From positions 163,664 to 227,663 of the forward strand of contig NZ_FTMV01000012.1 of NCBI RefSeq assembly GCF_900156175.1: 64,000 bases of DNA. Direction: 5' to 3'. The notes beneath the pieces were generated by a model. It ran no database searches. It worked only from the letters and a program-made list of their open reading frames with translations, and had not been told where the DNA came from. Of the stretch, positions 1 through 10,595 are shown in pieces (the stretch's first letter is position 1; every line of letters begins with the position of its first letter). The stretch is from Janthinobacterium sp. TND4EL3 (GTDB lineage: Bacteria; Pseudomonadota; Gammaproteobacteria; Burkholderiales; Burkholderiaceae_D). The position numbers were made by a program, and so were the translations under genes.

Positions 1-2
1 GC

Positions 3-194
3 CTGTACGATGTCGACCTGCGCCAGCCCGTCGCCTGGCTGTTCGGCCATGAAGGGCAGGGCGTGGCCGACGATTTATTATCGATGGCGACGCATCAGGT
101 GGTCATTCCCCACCTGGGCCAGATCGAATCGCTGAACGTGGCCGCCTGCGCCGCCGTATGCTTCTTCGAGCAGCTGCGCCAGGGCCAGTCCTGA
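3..194 (+). CDS. SpoU/TrmH-family RNA 2'-O-methyltransferase, C-terminal fragment
   Basis: Only the last 63 codons are in the window; the gene enters from the left edge. The readable part contains FGHEGQGVAD followed by IPHLGQIESLNVAAC, which match motifs 2 and 3 of the SPOUT (trefoil-knot) methyltransferases that bind S-adenosylmethionine and methylate ribose 2'-OH in rRNA or tRNA. It ends 21 bases before the aminotransferase start, so the two may be co-transcribed. The exact substrate (rRNA or tRNA) cannot be told from this fragment. Confidence 0.85.
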   Translation: MYDVDLRQPVAWLFGHEGQGVADDLLSMATHQVVIPHLGQIESLNVAACAAVCFFEQLRQGQS

Positions 195-215
195 CATTTC
201 ACACCAAGGCCCGCC

Positions 216-1427
216 ATGCCTGATCATCCGGATTTTCCTTCGCTCGCCGACGGCGCCGCACGTGACGAGGCCTGGTGGCGCCAGGTAGCCGCGTTTTATC
301 CCGCGCCGCCGGACGCCATTATCAATCTTGAGCACGGCTATTTCGGTGCCATGGCCGCGCCCGTGCAAGCGGCCTTCGAGCAGGCCGTGCGCTACACCAA
401 CGAGCAACTGAGTCCTTTCGTGCGCGGCGCGTTTACGCGCACGCAGGTGGATATACTGCGCCAGCGCGTCGCCGCACTGATCCACGCCGAGCCGCACGAG
501 ATCCTGCTGACACGCAGCGGTACCGAGTCCATGCAGGTGCTGATCGCGCAGTACCACGGCCTGGCGCCCGGCGATACGGTGTTGTGGAGTAATCTCGACT
601 ATCCGGCCATGCGCACGGCCATGCGCTGGCTGGCGCAGCGCCGTGGCGTCACCAGCACGCAAGTCGCATTGCGCTTGCCCATCGGCGATGACGAGATCAT
701 CGCCAGCTACGCGCAAGCCATGCGCCAGGCCGTCAAGCCCAAGTTGCTGCTGCTGTCGCAGGTGGCGCCGGCCAATGGCCAGCAAATGCCTGTGCAGGCC
801 ATCATGGCGCTGGCGCGCGAGCACGGCATCGACGTGCTGCTCGACAGCGCCCATGCGCTGGGGCAGATTGACGTGGACGTGCAGGCCATGGGCGCCGATT
901 TCGCCGGTTTCAATCTGCACAAATGGCTGGGGGCACCGGCAGGACTCGGTGTCGTGTATATCCGCGCCTCGCAGCTGCACAAGATCGAGCCGCATTGTGG
1001 CGATGACGATTATCCGCTGGACGATATCCGCAGCCGCCTGCACATGGGCATGCCGCCCATCGGCGCCATCCTGGCCGCGCCAGCCGCGTTCGACTTCCAT
1101 GCGCGCCTGGGTGGCACGCCGGCCAAGACCGAACGGCTGGCCTGGCTGCGCAATTACTGGGTCAGCCGCGCCGCGCAATTGCCCGGCGTGCAAATGCTGT
1201 CACCGCTTGATGCAAGGCGCGGCACGGCGCTGGTGGCCTTTGCCGTCGACGGCATGAGCGCGCGCGATCTGCAGCAAGCCTTGCTGCAGCGTTTTGGCAT
1301 ATTCACCGTGCAGCGCAATATCGGCGATGCCGACATCGTACGCGCCACGGTGGCCGTCACGACCACCACCGCTGAACTGGACCAATTGGTGGCGGCGCTG
1401 ACGGTGCTGTCCCGCGAGGCGTTCTAG
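216..1427 (+). CDS. Class V aminotransferase-fold PLP enzyme
   Basis: A 403-residue fold-type I PLP enzyme of the class V group (isopenicillin N epimerase/cysteine desulfurase relatives). The TRSGTESMQ stretch near residue 98 fits the phosphate-binding region, DSAHALGQ gives the cofactor aspartate and histidine, and Lys236 in [10 protein letters not shown] is the expected Schiff-base lysine. The substrate cannot be predicted; no sulfur-handling active-site cysteine loop is obvious, so an epimerase or lyase/aminotransferase role is more likely than a desulfurase. The ATG at 216 directly follows the methyltransferase gene. The stop overlaps that of the convergent ppsR by four bases. Confidence 0.85.
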   Translation: MPDHPDFPSLADGAARDEAWWRQVAAFYPAPPDAIINLEHGYFGAMAAPVQAAFEQAVRYTNEQLSPFVRGAFTRTQVDILRQRVAALIHAEPHEILLTRSGTESMQVLIAQYHGLAPGDTVLWSNLDYPAMRTAMRWLAQRRGVTSTQVALRLPIGDDEIIASYAQAMRQAVKPKLLLLSQVAPANGQQMPVQAIMALAREHGIDVLLDSAHALGQIDVDVQAMGADFAGFNLHKWLGAPAGLGVVYIRASQLHKIEPHCGDDDYPLDDIRSRLHMGMPPIGAILAAPAAFDFHARLGGTPAKTERLAWLRNYWVSRAAQLPGVQMLSPLDARRGTALVAFAVDGMSARDLQQALLQRFGIFTVQRNIGDADIVRATVAVTTTTAELDQLVAALTVLSREAF

Positions 1428-2287
1428 TACTCGCGGCGGTTCGGCTTGATCTCTTGCAGGATCGTCGTCGAGATCTCCTCGATCGACTTGGTGGTCGAAG
1501 AGAGCCAGCGGATGCCTTCGCGTTTCATCATCTTTTCCGCCTCGTTGACCTCGTAACGGCAATTTTCGATGGCCGCATACTTGCTTCCAGCGCGTCTTTC
1601 GTTGCGTATTTCCGACAAACGTTCGGGCGTAATGCTCAATCCGAAAATTTTATTCTTAAATTCGTTCAGTGCCGTTGGCAGCTTTTCGCGCTCGAAATCG
1701 TCGGGAATCAGCGGGTAATTGGCCGCTTTGATGCCATATTGCATGGCCAGGTACAGGCTGGTCGGGGTCTTGCCAGAGCGTGAAACACCCACCAGAATGA
1801 CATCGGCCGATGACAGGTTCTTGTGCGACTGCCCATCGTCGTGCGCCAGCGAGTAATTGATCGCCTCGATGCGGTTCTTGTATTCCTCGCTGTCGACGAT
1901 GTTGTGCGAGCGGCCGATGGTGTGGGTCGACATCACGCCCAGCTCCTGCTCCAGCGGCGCGACGAAGGTCTGGATCAGGTCCATGTGCATGCCGCTGGAC
2001 TTGCGGATCACGGCCGACAGGTCGTTTTTCACCAGGGTGGAGAAAATGATCGGACGCTGGCCGTCGGTGGCAAACGCCTCGTTGATCTTGCGCGCCGCCT
2101 CGTAGGCCTTGTCCATGGTGTCGATGAAGGGCAGGCGGATCTGGCGGAAGCGCAGGTCGAACTGGGTCAGCACCGAGTGGCCGAAGGTCTCGGCGGTGAT
2201 GCCGGTACCGTCGGAAACGAAGAAAACGGTGCGGGCCGCGGCGGGCAGAGGGGGGCGTGGTTCTTGTGTCATTGGTCTTCGGATCAA
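1424..2287 (-). CDS. ppsR: PEP synthase regulatory protein (bifunctional kinase/pyrophosphorylase)
   Basis: DUF299-family regulator that phosphorylates and dephosphorylates PEP synthase using ADP and Pi/PPi. The N-terminal [13 protein letters not shown] signature and a P-loop-like [15 protein letters not shown] near residue 170 are diagnostic. Length (287 aa from 2287, or 282 aa from the in-frame ATG at 2272) fits the family. It is divergent from ppsA, its target, with 137 bases between their likely start codons; this arrangement is common in proteobacteria and supports the assignment. Confidence 0.95.
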   Translation of the reverse strand: MIRRPMTQEPRPPLPAAARTVFFVSDGTGITAETFGHSVLTQFDLRFRQIRLPFIDTMDKAYEAARKINEAFATDGQRPIIFSTLVKNDLSAVIRKSSGMHMDLIQTFVAPLEQELGVMSTHTIGRSHNIVDSEEYKNRIEAINYSLAHDDGQSHKNLSSADVILVGVSRSGKTPTSLYLAMQYGIKAANYPLIPDDFEREKLPTALNEFKNKIFGLSITPERLSEIRNERRAGSKYAAIENCRYEVNEAEKMMKREGIRWLSSTTKSIEEISTTILQEIKPNRREY

Positions 2288-2289
2288 GA

Positions 2290-2317
2290 TTGTGCGTCGT
2301 CATTTTGCGCCGCACAA
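2290..2317. promoter_or_regulatory. Inverted repeat in the ppsR-ppsA divergent intergenic region
   Basis: TTGTGCG at 2290-2296 pairs with CGCACAA at 2311-2317. It lies between the divergent ppsR and ppsA starts and could be an operator for either gene. No regulator is identifiable, so this is a weak call from symmetry and position. Confidence 0.25.
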
Positions 2318-2424
2318 GGTAAAATGGCTGTAACGGTATGATTGTGCTGCACGACGCCAAGAATAACAAGAAGACTGTCGGTGCGCCTCGCGTAAAGATT
2401 TCTATCATCAGTAAGGGTGTCATT

Positions 2425-4857
<2,433 letters not shown>

Positions 4858-4883
4858 GCTTCTTTCGCGCTTTCTGAAAAACG

Positions 4884-4913
4884 CGCTGCCATGTCCTGGC
4901 AGCGGGTTTTTTT
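4884..4913 (+). terminator. Rho-independent terminator of ppsA
   Basis: An 8-bp perfect stem (CGCTGCCA/TGGCAGCG) with a 5-base loop is followed by GG and a run of seven T. It lies 27 bases after the ppsA stop. Confidence 0.9.
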
Positions 4914-5022
4914 ATGCGCCGTCACCCGCATCAAGTCCCTGGCGGATGGCGCACGCGCGTGAATGATGAGGTAGCGCAAGATCAGCTAAAATGATTCCAC
5001 CAACACATTGACGGGAGTTCAT

Positions 5023-5520
5023 ATGGCAAGCAAGAAACCGAGCAAAGCTGCAAAGATCGACATCGGCATTTCGGAAGCGGACCGCGCGAAGATCGCGGAA
5101 GGCCTGTCCGGCCTGCTGGCCGACAGCTACACCTTGTACCTGATGACCCACAATTTCCACTGGAACGTGAAGGGGCCGATGTTCAATACCCTGCACCTGA
5201 TGTTCATGACGCAGTACACGGAGCAATGGGGGGCACTGGACCTGATCGCCGAGCGCATCCGCGCCCTCGGCTATCCGGCGCCGGGCACGTACAAGGAATT
5301 CGTCAAGCTGGCCTCGATCAAGGAAATCGACGGCGTGCCGCCGGCCCTGGAAATGGTCAGCCACCTGGTGTCGGCGCAGGAAGCGACCGCGCGCACGGCG
5401 CGCCGCCTGTTCCCGCTGCTGGAAAAGGCCAACGACCAGCCAACGGCCGACCTGATCACGCAGCGCCTGGATTTGCATGAAAAGACGGCGTGGATGTTAC
5501 GCAGCCTGCTGGAAGAGTAA
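5023..5520 (+). CDS. dps: Dps-family DNA-binding ferritin-like protein
   Basis: A 165-residue Dps/starvation protein: it oxidises ferrous iron with peroxide, stores it in a dodecamer and shields DNA. Ferroxidase-site residues are visible in LMTHNFHWNVKGPMF and the following MTQYTEQWGALDLIAERIRALG. The lysine-rich N-terminal tail (ASKKPSKAAK) is typical of DNA-binding forms. The ATG at 5023 has a good ribosome site (GGGAG) six bases upstream; a TTG at 5008 would be an inferior start. It is monocistronic. Confidence 0.93.
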   Translation: MASKKPSKAAKIDIGISEADRAKIAEGLSGLLADSYTLYLMTHNFHWNVKGPMFNTLHLMFMTQYTEQWGALDLIAERIRALGYPAPGTYKEFVKLASIKEIDGVPPALEMVSHLVSAQEATARTARRLFPLLEKANDQPTADLITQRLDLHEKTAWMLRSLLEE

Positions 5521-5693
5521 GAACACCTGCCAGTACCTGCTGCGCGTCGCGATGTGCGGCCGCCGATGCTCATTGCCTCGGCGGCCCCTTGCTTCGCACA
5601 ATTGTGCTTCTCAGTCACAAATCACCTGCGCTCGCTACGGTTTTGTCAGGTGCTGCACGTGCCGGCCCGGCGCCGCTAATTCGCCCCCGGCTA

Positions 5694-5721
5694 TTGACGT
5701 CATCCGGAATTGCGTTAGACT
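5694..5721 (+). promoter_or_regulatory. Sigma70-type promoter before a short transcript
   Basis: TTGACG at 5694-5699 and TAGACT at 5716-5721 are separated by 16 bases. A start near 5728 would give a short RNA that ends at the terminator at 5772-5806. Confidence 0.5.
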
Positions 5722-5727
5722 GCTTGT

Positions 5728-5806
5728 ATATAGGTGTCTGGCAAGAATAATATCAGCTGGTATTACGCATTAAACCCCGTCGCTTATATAGGCTGCGGGG
5801 TTTTTT
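5728..5806 (+). ncRNA. Candidate small RNA or attenuated leader upstream of nfeD
   Basis: A promoter-like pair at 5694-5721 and a strong terminator (stem 5772-5779 with 5796-5803, then six T) bound about 80 bases with no convincing coding frame. It could be an independent small RNA or the terminated leader of the nfeD-slipin operon, whose first start codon lies 30 bases further. No known RNA family was recognised. Confidence 0.4.
5772..5806 (+). terminator. Rho-independent terminator before nfeD
   Basis: An 8-bp stem (AAACCCCG/CGGGGTTT) closes a 16-base loop and is followed by TTTTTTA. It lies upstream of nfeD, so it ends the short transcript above or acts as an attenuator. Confidence 0.8.
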
Positions 5807-5835
5807 ATTTTCGGATTCAAATGGACGGAGGCATC

Positions 5836-6252
5836 ATGGCTGAATGGGTGGGCTGGTTTGTGGCGGCAGGCGTGGTATTGATCCTGGAATTGTTCACGGG
5901 CACGTTTTATCTGCTGATGATTGCCATTGGTGTCGGCGCTGGCGGATTGGTGGCGCTGGCAGGCGGTAATGGCAGCTGGCAGGCCGTCACGGCGGCCATT
6001 GTCGGCGTGGCGGCCACCCTGTTACTGCGGCGCAGCCGTTTTGGCAAGGCGGCGCGGCGCGATGCGGCCCAGGATCCGAATGTAAATCTCGATATCGGCC
6101 AAAGCGTGGCAGTCTCGCATTGGGTCGATGGCGTGGCGCGTGTCATGTATCGCGGCGCCTTGTGGGATGTGGAATTGATACCCGGCAGCGATACGCAGGC
6201 CGGTCATTACACCATACGTGCCGTGCGCGGCAGCCGTTTGATTGTTGGATAA
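5836..6252 (+). CDS. NfeD-family membrane protein
   Basis: A short (138 aa) NfeD. The N-terminal half holds hydrophobic membrane segments (WFVAAGVVLILELFTGTFYLLMIAIGVG is the core, residues about 5-35, then a second segment near 50-65), and the C-terminal half (about 80-138) is the soluble OB-fold. These proteins partner SPFH proteins in membrane microdomains, and the slipin gene follows after 15 bases, fitting the known nfeD-slipin operon. The ATG at 5836 is chosen because GGAGG sits just upstream. Confidence 0.85.
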   Translation: MAEWVGWFVAAGVVLILELFTGTFYLLMIAIGVGAGGLVALAGGNGSWQAVTAAIVGVAATLLLRRSRFGKAARRDAAQDPNVNLDIGQSVAVSHWVDGVARVMYRGALWDVELIPGSDTQAGHYTIRAVRGSRLIVG

Positions 6253-6267
6253 CCTGGAGAGTGGATT

Positions 6268-7212
6268 ATGGAAGTAAACATCGGAAGCGTGTCGCTGATC
6301 TTGTTATTGCTGGCATTGGTATTTGTCTTCAAGACGGTCAATGTAGTGCCGCAGCAGCATGCCTGGGTAGTTGAACGCCTGGGTAAATTCCACGCCGTAT
6401 TGGGACCCGGTCTGAATATCGTCGTGCCGTTTGTCGACCGCATCGCCTACAAGCACGTGCTGAAGGAAATTCCGCTCGACGTGCCGCCGCAGGTGTGCAT
6501 TACGCGTGATAACACCCAATTGCAGGTCGACGGCATACTGTATTTCCAGATTACCGACGCCATGCGCGCTTCGTATGGTTCGTCGAATTATATCGCCGCC
6601 ATTACGCAACTGGCGCAAACCACGCTGCGTTCGGTCATCGGTAAAATGGAACTCGACAAGACATTTGAGGAGCGCGATCATATCAATACGGCCATCGTGA
6701 ATGCCATCGATGAATCAGCCGCCAATTGGGGCGTGAAGGTATTGCGGTATGAAATCAAGGATCTGACGCCGCCGAAGGAAATCCTGCATGCCATGCAGGC
6801 GCAAATCACGGCCGAACGCGAAAAGCGTGCGCTGATCGCCGCATCGGAAGGGCGCAAGCAGGAACAGATCAATATTGCCAGCGGCGAGCGTGAAGCGAAC
6901 ATTGCCCGTTCGGAAGGCGAGAAACAAGCGTCCATCAACCGTGCCGAGGGCCAGGCGACTGCTATCGTGGCCCTGGCGCAGGCCAGTGCCGAAGCGCTGC
7001 GCCAGGTGGGGGCTGCTATCCGTGAGCCAGGCGGTGAAGACGCAGTCAATCTGAAAGTTGCTGAACAGTATGTTGCTGCATTTGCGCAATTGGCAAAAAC
7101 GAATAACTCGATTATCGTTCCCGCAAATATGGGTGACATGAGTGGCCTGATTGCGACTGCGATGCAGGTAGTGAAAAACCAGAAGCCGAAAAGCGGGGTT
7201 GCCATTCCCTGA
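6268..7212 (+). CDS. SPFH-domain slipin/paraslipin (QmcA-like)
   Basis: A 314-residue stomatin/prohibitin-type protein. An N-terminal membrane anchor (residues about 5-22) precedes the SPFH domain (VPQQHAWVVERLGKFHAVLGPG, LDVPPQVCITRDN, FEERDHINTAIV), followed by a long coiled-coil rich in Ala, Glu and Lys (about 185-245) used for oligomerisation. It is expected to scaffold membrane domains and modulate proteolysis together with NfeD. It is the second gene of the nfeD operon and is followed by a terminator. Confidence 0.9.
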   Translation: MEVNIGSVSLILLLLALVFVFKTVNVVPQQHAWVVERLGKFHAVLGPGLNIVVPFVDRIAYKHVLKEIPLDVPPQVCITRDNTQLQVDGILYFQITDAMRASYGSSNYIAAITQLAQTTLRSVIGKMELDKTFEERDHINTAIVNAIDESAANWGVKVLRYEIKDLTPPKEILHAMQAQITAEREKRALIAASEGRKQEQINIASGEREANIARSEGEKQASINRAEGQATAIVALAQASAEALRQVGAAIREPGGEDAVNLKVAEQYVAAFAQLAKTNNSIIVPANMGDMSGLIATAMQVVKNQKPKSGVAIP

Positions 7213-7258
7213 GTACGCGGGTTGGCTAGTTATTCAATAGTAACTGCTGTAGCAAGTG

Positions 7259-7290
7259 CCGCCCGCCTGATAGCGGGCGGTTTGCATTTG
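7259..7290 (+). terminator. Terminator of the nfeD-slipin operon
   Basis: A perfect 8-bp GC stem (CCGCCCGC/GCGGGCGG) with a 6-base loop is followed by TTTGCATTT. The tail is not a pure T run, but the position 46 bases after the slipin stop fits termination. Confidence 0.7.
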
Positions 7291-7838
7291 CAAGGGTGAA
7301 TTAGGCAGTTGCAAGGGAATGGGCAATATGGCCTGATTTGGCAGGGCAGGGTTTGTTATCTCATGTCGTGTTATGCTCCACTTGTCTGCATATTGCGCCT
7401 GGCATGCAGCGCTGATTTGTATTTTCGATTGCAGTGAGTACAGATGTGCCTGTCGCGGTGATTGATTTGATGAATGGGTGCCGTTGGGCATTTGATCTTC
7501 AGGAATAATGCAAGGGACGGAGATAGTATTGCTCCCATGTTTTTTTGGAATCGCAATTTATTATTGCAATAAATTGCAATGAAACAAAAAGTGCTGCAAA
7601 ATAAATGAGGAGAAGCACCGCATTGAATTTTCTCCTCGCTTCTTCTGCTCGGCATGCCGGCGTTGCCGCCTTCCCGTTTTTGCGGGCCGCATCGGCTTGC
7701 TGGTGATGGAAAGTGGGTATTTTGATAAAAGAAGTGTAAAAAACAGTCAAATCTTAAGAAAAATTGCCTCAGTCGCGTTACAATTGGATAGAATTTAACT
7801 GTTCAGTTATATTTTTCAACTCATACAAAGGAAATATC
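7291..7838. other. AT-rich intergenic region before the H-NS-like gene
   Basis: About 550 bases without a convincing gene. Small open frames on the minus strand lack ribosome sites and recognisable protein composition. The base composition is clearly more AT-rich than the flanks, as is common upstream of H-NS-family genes that autoregulate by binding AT-rich curved DNA; a promoter for the following gene is expected near 7770-7800. Confidence 0.5.
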
Positions 7839-8147
7839 ATGGATCTGTCCAGCTTATCCTTGTCTGAACTGCGCACGCTGCAGGACGACATCAAGAAGCA
7901 AATGAAGAAACGCGAGCAGGACGACTTGTCCAAAGCGCGCGAACAAATCCTGGCAATCGCGCAGAGCGTCGGTGTTTCGGTAAAAGATCTTGTCGGCACG
8001 GGCATCCGCGCTAAAACCGGTACCGTTGCTGTGCGCTATCGCAATCCCGATGATCCAACTCAGCAATGGACTGGCCGTGGCCGTCAACCGAAATGGGTCA
8101 AAGAGTGGACCGATTCGGGCAAGTCGCGTGATCTGCTGAAGGTGTAA
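7839..8147 (+). CDS. H-NS-family nucleoid-associated protein
   Basis: A 102-residue H-NS histone-like protein that silences AT-rich DNA. The N-terminal half (DLSSLSLSELRTLQDDI to about residue 50) is the coiled-coil dimerisation part. The C-terminal DNA-binding domain has the signature WTGRGRQPKWVKEW near residue 80, the AT-hook-like loop of Bv3F/H-NS proteins in betaproteobacteria. The ATG at 7839 follows AAAGGAAA. Its proximity to a prophage with AT-rich cargo may matter for silencing, but that is inference. Confidence 0.9.
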   Translation: MDLSSLSLSELRTLQDDIKKQMKKREQDDLSKAREQILAIAQSVGVSVKDLVGTGIRAKTGTVAVRYRNPDDPTQQWTGRGRQPKWVKEWTDSGKSRDLLKV

Positions 8148-8160
8148 TACACCATTCATT

Positions 8161-8218
8161 CGGATGCTTGTCCTGTGTGGTAATGCAGGTGTGGTGCAAG
8201 GCAGCATACAAGCATCCG
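8161..8218 (+). terminator. Long inverted repeat after the H-NS-like gene
   Basis: CGGATGCTTGT at 8161-8171 is the exact reverse complement of 8208-8218. The 36-base loop and the pyrimidine tract that follows suggest a terminator or RNA-stabilising hairpin. Confidence 0.5.
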
Positions 8219-8392
8219 GAACTTTCTTTCTCGGTACGTCATTGACTAATGTAGTCTGCCTGATCTATCTGCTGTATATTTTATGACATTTTTAACAATG
8301 TCAATATCTTCTCCCGTTTTTATCTTTTCCCTTTCTATCATTCCTTATTGCGTGCGCCGTCCATGATTTTCCGCCTGCTGTCCGCAATCGGC

Positions 8393-8418
8393 AAAATAAA
8401 ACCCGGCATATAGCCGGG
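8393..8418 (-). terminator. Terminator of smpB
   Basis: Read on the minus strand, a CCCGGC/GCCGGG stem with a 5-base loop is followed by TTTTATTTT. It lies about 45 bases past the smpB stop. Confidence 0.85.
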
Positions 8419-8460
8419 CGGGTTGGTGTTGCCGTGCACGCTGCGTGCAAGGTGGCGCCA

Positions 8461-8910
8461 TTAGCGGCGGTGCACTTTCATTGCCGCCTGGACTTCGCGT
8501 GCGCCATCGCGGTCGCGTTCCGCGGCCCGCTTGTCGTGCTGTTTCTTGCCCTTGGCCAAGCCGATTTCGCATTTCACGCGGCCGCCCTTGTAATGCAGGT
8601 TGAGCGGCACCAGTGTGTAGCCTGAGCGTTCGACCTTGCCGATCAGTTTATCCATTTCCGCGCGGTGCAGCAGCAGCTTGCGCGTGCGTACGGCTTCCGG
8701 GTGGATGTGGGTGGAGGCGGTCGGCAGGGCGCTGATATGCGCGCCGAACAGGAAGAGCTCGTCGCCGCGGACGACAACGTAGGCTTCCTTGATCTGTACG
8801 CGAGCGTCGCGGATGGCTTTGACTTCCCAGCCTTCCAGCACGATGCCCGCTTCGTAGCGATCCTCAATGAAGTAGTCGTGGAATGCTTTTCTGTTGTCTG
8901 CTATGGTCAT
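8461..8910 (-). CDS. smpB: SsrA-binding protein SmpB
   Basis: A 149-residue RNA-binding protein that delivers tmRNA to stalled ribosomes in trans-translation. Conserved segments are present: [20 protein letters not shown] with EGWEVKAIR, the oligonucleotide-binding-fold core ([16 protein letters not shown]), and the basic C-terminal tail KGKKQHDKR that enters the ribosomal A site. Length is normal. It is divergent from ratA, as in many betaproteobacteria. The tmRNA gene itself is not in this window. Confidence 0.97.
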   Translation of the reverse strand: MTIADNRKAFHDYFIEDRYEAGIVLEGWEVKAIRDARVQIKEAYVVVRGDELFLFGAHISALPTASTHIHPEAVRTRKLLLHRAEMDKLIGKVERSGYTLVPLNLHYKGGRVKCEIGLAKGKKQHDKRAAERDRDGAREVQAAMKVHRR

Positions 8911-9003
8911 GAGATGGTAAATGTGCGCGGGTCGGTTAAACTACTGTCTCGCGCAAGCGCGATAAAATCAAATGTATCCAACATCATAGCAAATGGTTCT
9001 TCA

Positions 9004-9435
9004 ATGGCAGTAGTACATAAATCAGTTTTTCTTGGCTACAGCGCCGAACAAATGTTCGCGCTGGTGGCGGCGGTGGAAGATTATCCCAAATTCCTGCCCT
9101 GGTGCGGCGCGGTCGAGATACGTGAGCGTGGCGAGAATACGATCGTCGCCAGCGTGGGCATACATTACCATGGCGTGCGCCAAAGCTTCACCACGTCCAA
9201 CGAGAACGTGCCTTTCAGTTCCATCAAGATGAAGCTGGTGGACGGTCCTTTCAAGACCCTCGATGGTGTATGGACCTTCAAGGCCCTGCGCGAGGACGCC
9301 TGCAAGATCGAACTGGACCTGCATTACGAGTTTTCCAGCCGGGTGCTCGAGCAGATCATCGGCCCCGTGTTCGGCATGATCGCCAACAGCATGGTCGATT
9401 CCTTCTGCAAGCGCGCGGAGACCGTATATGGCTGA
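9004..9435 (+). CDS. ratA: RatA-like START-domain protein (type II toxin RatA family)
   Basis: A 143-residue polyketide cyclase/START-fold protein of the RatA/Coq10 type. In E. coli RatA is reported to block 70S association; other members bind quinones. Family features are seen in VHKSVFLGYSAEQMFALVAAVEDYPKFLPWC and the C-terminal FGMIANSMVDSFCKRAE. The ATG at 9004 gives the family-typical N-terminus. It overlaps rnfH by 8 bases, the conserved ratA-rnfH arrangement next to smpB. Confidence 0.9.
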   Translation: MAVVHKSVFLGYSAEQMFALVAAVEDYPKFLPWCGAVEIRERGENTIVASVGIHYHGVRQSFTTSNENVPFSSIKMKLVDGPFKTLDGVWTFKALREDACKIELDLHYEFSSRVLEQIIGPVFGMIANSMVDSFCKRAETVYG

Positions 9436-9724
9436 AGCGCGCATTCAGGTGCAGGTCTGCCATGCGCTGCCGGACTTGGCCTTCCTGCGCTCCCTGAGCG
9501 TGCCTGCGGGCACCACTGTCGAGCAGGCGGTGGTGCTCAGTGGTTTGTTGCAGGAAATCCCTGGCATTGACCTGGCCGTGAACATGGTCGGCATCTATGG
9601 CAAGAAAAAGTCGCGCGATACCGTCTTGCGTGAGCATGACAGGGTGGAAGTCTATCGCCCCTTGCAGGCGGACCCGAAAGAGGCGCGCCGGCGCCGCGCA
9701 GGCAGCAAGTCGGGCAAGGCATAA
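9428..9724 (+). CDS. rnfH: RnfH family ubiquitin-fold protein
   Basis: A 98-residue beta-grasp protein of the RnfH (UPF0125) family, with the typical start IQVQVCHALPDLAFLRSLSVPAGTTVEQAV and central GIYGKKKSRDTVLREHDRVEVYRPL. Its function is unclear; it is often the partner gene of ratA, possibly as antitoxin, though that pairing is not firmly established. It overlaps ratA by 8 bases and so is translationally coupled. Confidence 0.92.
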   Translation: MAEARIQVQVCHALPDLAFLRSLSVPAGTTVEQAVVLSGLLQEIPGIDLAVNMVGIYGKKKSRDTVLREHDRVEVYRPLQADPKEARRRRAGSKSGKA

Positions 9725-9732
9725 GCGGGCAT

Positions 9733-10338
9733 TTACGCCAGCACGATATTTTCGAGGTGAAATGAAAGCGGTGTCGGCGATGGGCCGGAGCCGCCGCCCG
9801 TCATGACGATATCGGCGCTGGCAATGCCCAGCAGGGACAGCTCCGTGTTGACTTGCGAGAGCAGGGCAGTGGACGCGGCCTCTCCGGCTGTCATGCCCGT
9901 CACTGCGCCCAGCAAGATGGCTGGCTCGTCTGCGTGCGCCGTGCTCTGGCAGGCCTCGTCATCCTGCGTGCTGGCCAGCAGCCTGCCGGATCGGTAGATG
10001 TCGGCGCTGAGCGCTCCCCTGCTCAGCCTGTCGATCACTTTTACTTCCAGCGCTTGCGTGCCGACGGTCATGGGGAGGCCGGCCACATCTGGCTTGTCTT
10101 GGGCTGTCAGCTGATGCTGGGTAGGCTCAACTTTCGGCTGAAAGCTGAAGCCCAGGTGATCGTCCGGGATCTGCAGTGGCCACATCAAAGGCTGAGTATC
10201 GTTGATGCCGCGACTTGCGATCACCGTCCAGACCATCGGAAGGTCATTGGATGCGCTCGCAACATTTTTCTGAAAGATGGCAATCTGCGTGTTGCCTGCC
10301 TCGTTGGAGCGGTTGATGAAGTTCAGTTTGATGTTCAT
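9733..10338 (-). CDS. Hypothetical protein
   Basis: A 201-residue protein from the ATG at 10338, which has a GGAAAG ribosome site; a longer upstream frame is less likely. It begins MNIKLNFINRSNEAGNTQIA, resembling cytosolic proteins that start with a beta-strand, and has a Gly-Thr-Ala-rich C-terminal third. No signal peptide, membrane segment or catalytic motif is seen. It is convergent with rnfH and is the last plausibly chromosomal gene before the prophage. Function unknown. Confidence 0.6.
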   Translation of the reverse strand: MNIKLNFINRSNEAGNTQIAIFQKNVASASNDLPMVWTVIASRGINDTQPLMWPLQIPDDHLGFSFQPKVEPTQHQLTAQDKPDVAGLPMTVGTQALEVKVIDRLSRGALSADIYRSGRLLASTQDDEACQSTAHADEPAILLGAVTGMTAGEAASTALLSQVNTELSLLGIASADIVMTGGGSGPSPTPLSFHLENIVLA

Positions 10339-10460
10339 GTGAGTGCTTTCCGGTGGCCTCCGCTGCGGCGGGCGGAGCAGCATGCATTATAGGCAGGATT
10401 GGCAAGAAGGAATCTAACGAAATATTGCCTTGCATGCATGCGGGGCGTGTTGATTCCCGT

Positions 10461-10593
10461 TTTCGCCCATGGCTTGCCGAAGTTCAAGACAAAGTTTCTG
10501 GATTTCTGTATAAGTTGCTTTTATCCGTCACAGGTAAGTATCCATGCGGGTTCTAGCCATTTCGCAATACGCATGGGCGAAACGTGGGCGAAA
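10461..10593. repeat. Repeated GGGCGAAA motifs beside the integrase (candidate att/arm sites)
   Basis: TGGGCGAAA occurs at 10574-10582 and again at 10585-10593, 11 bases apart (one helical turn), and inverted at 10461-10469. They sit immediately past the 3' end of the integrase gene, where attL and integrase arm sites are expected. The exact core cannot be fixed without the right prophage end. Confidence 0.4.
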
Positions 10594-10595
10594 AT

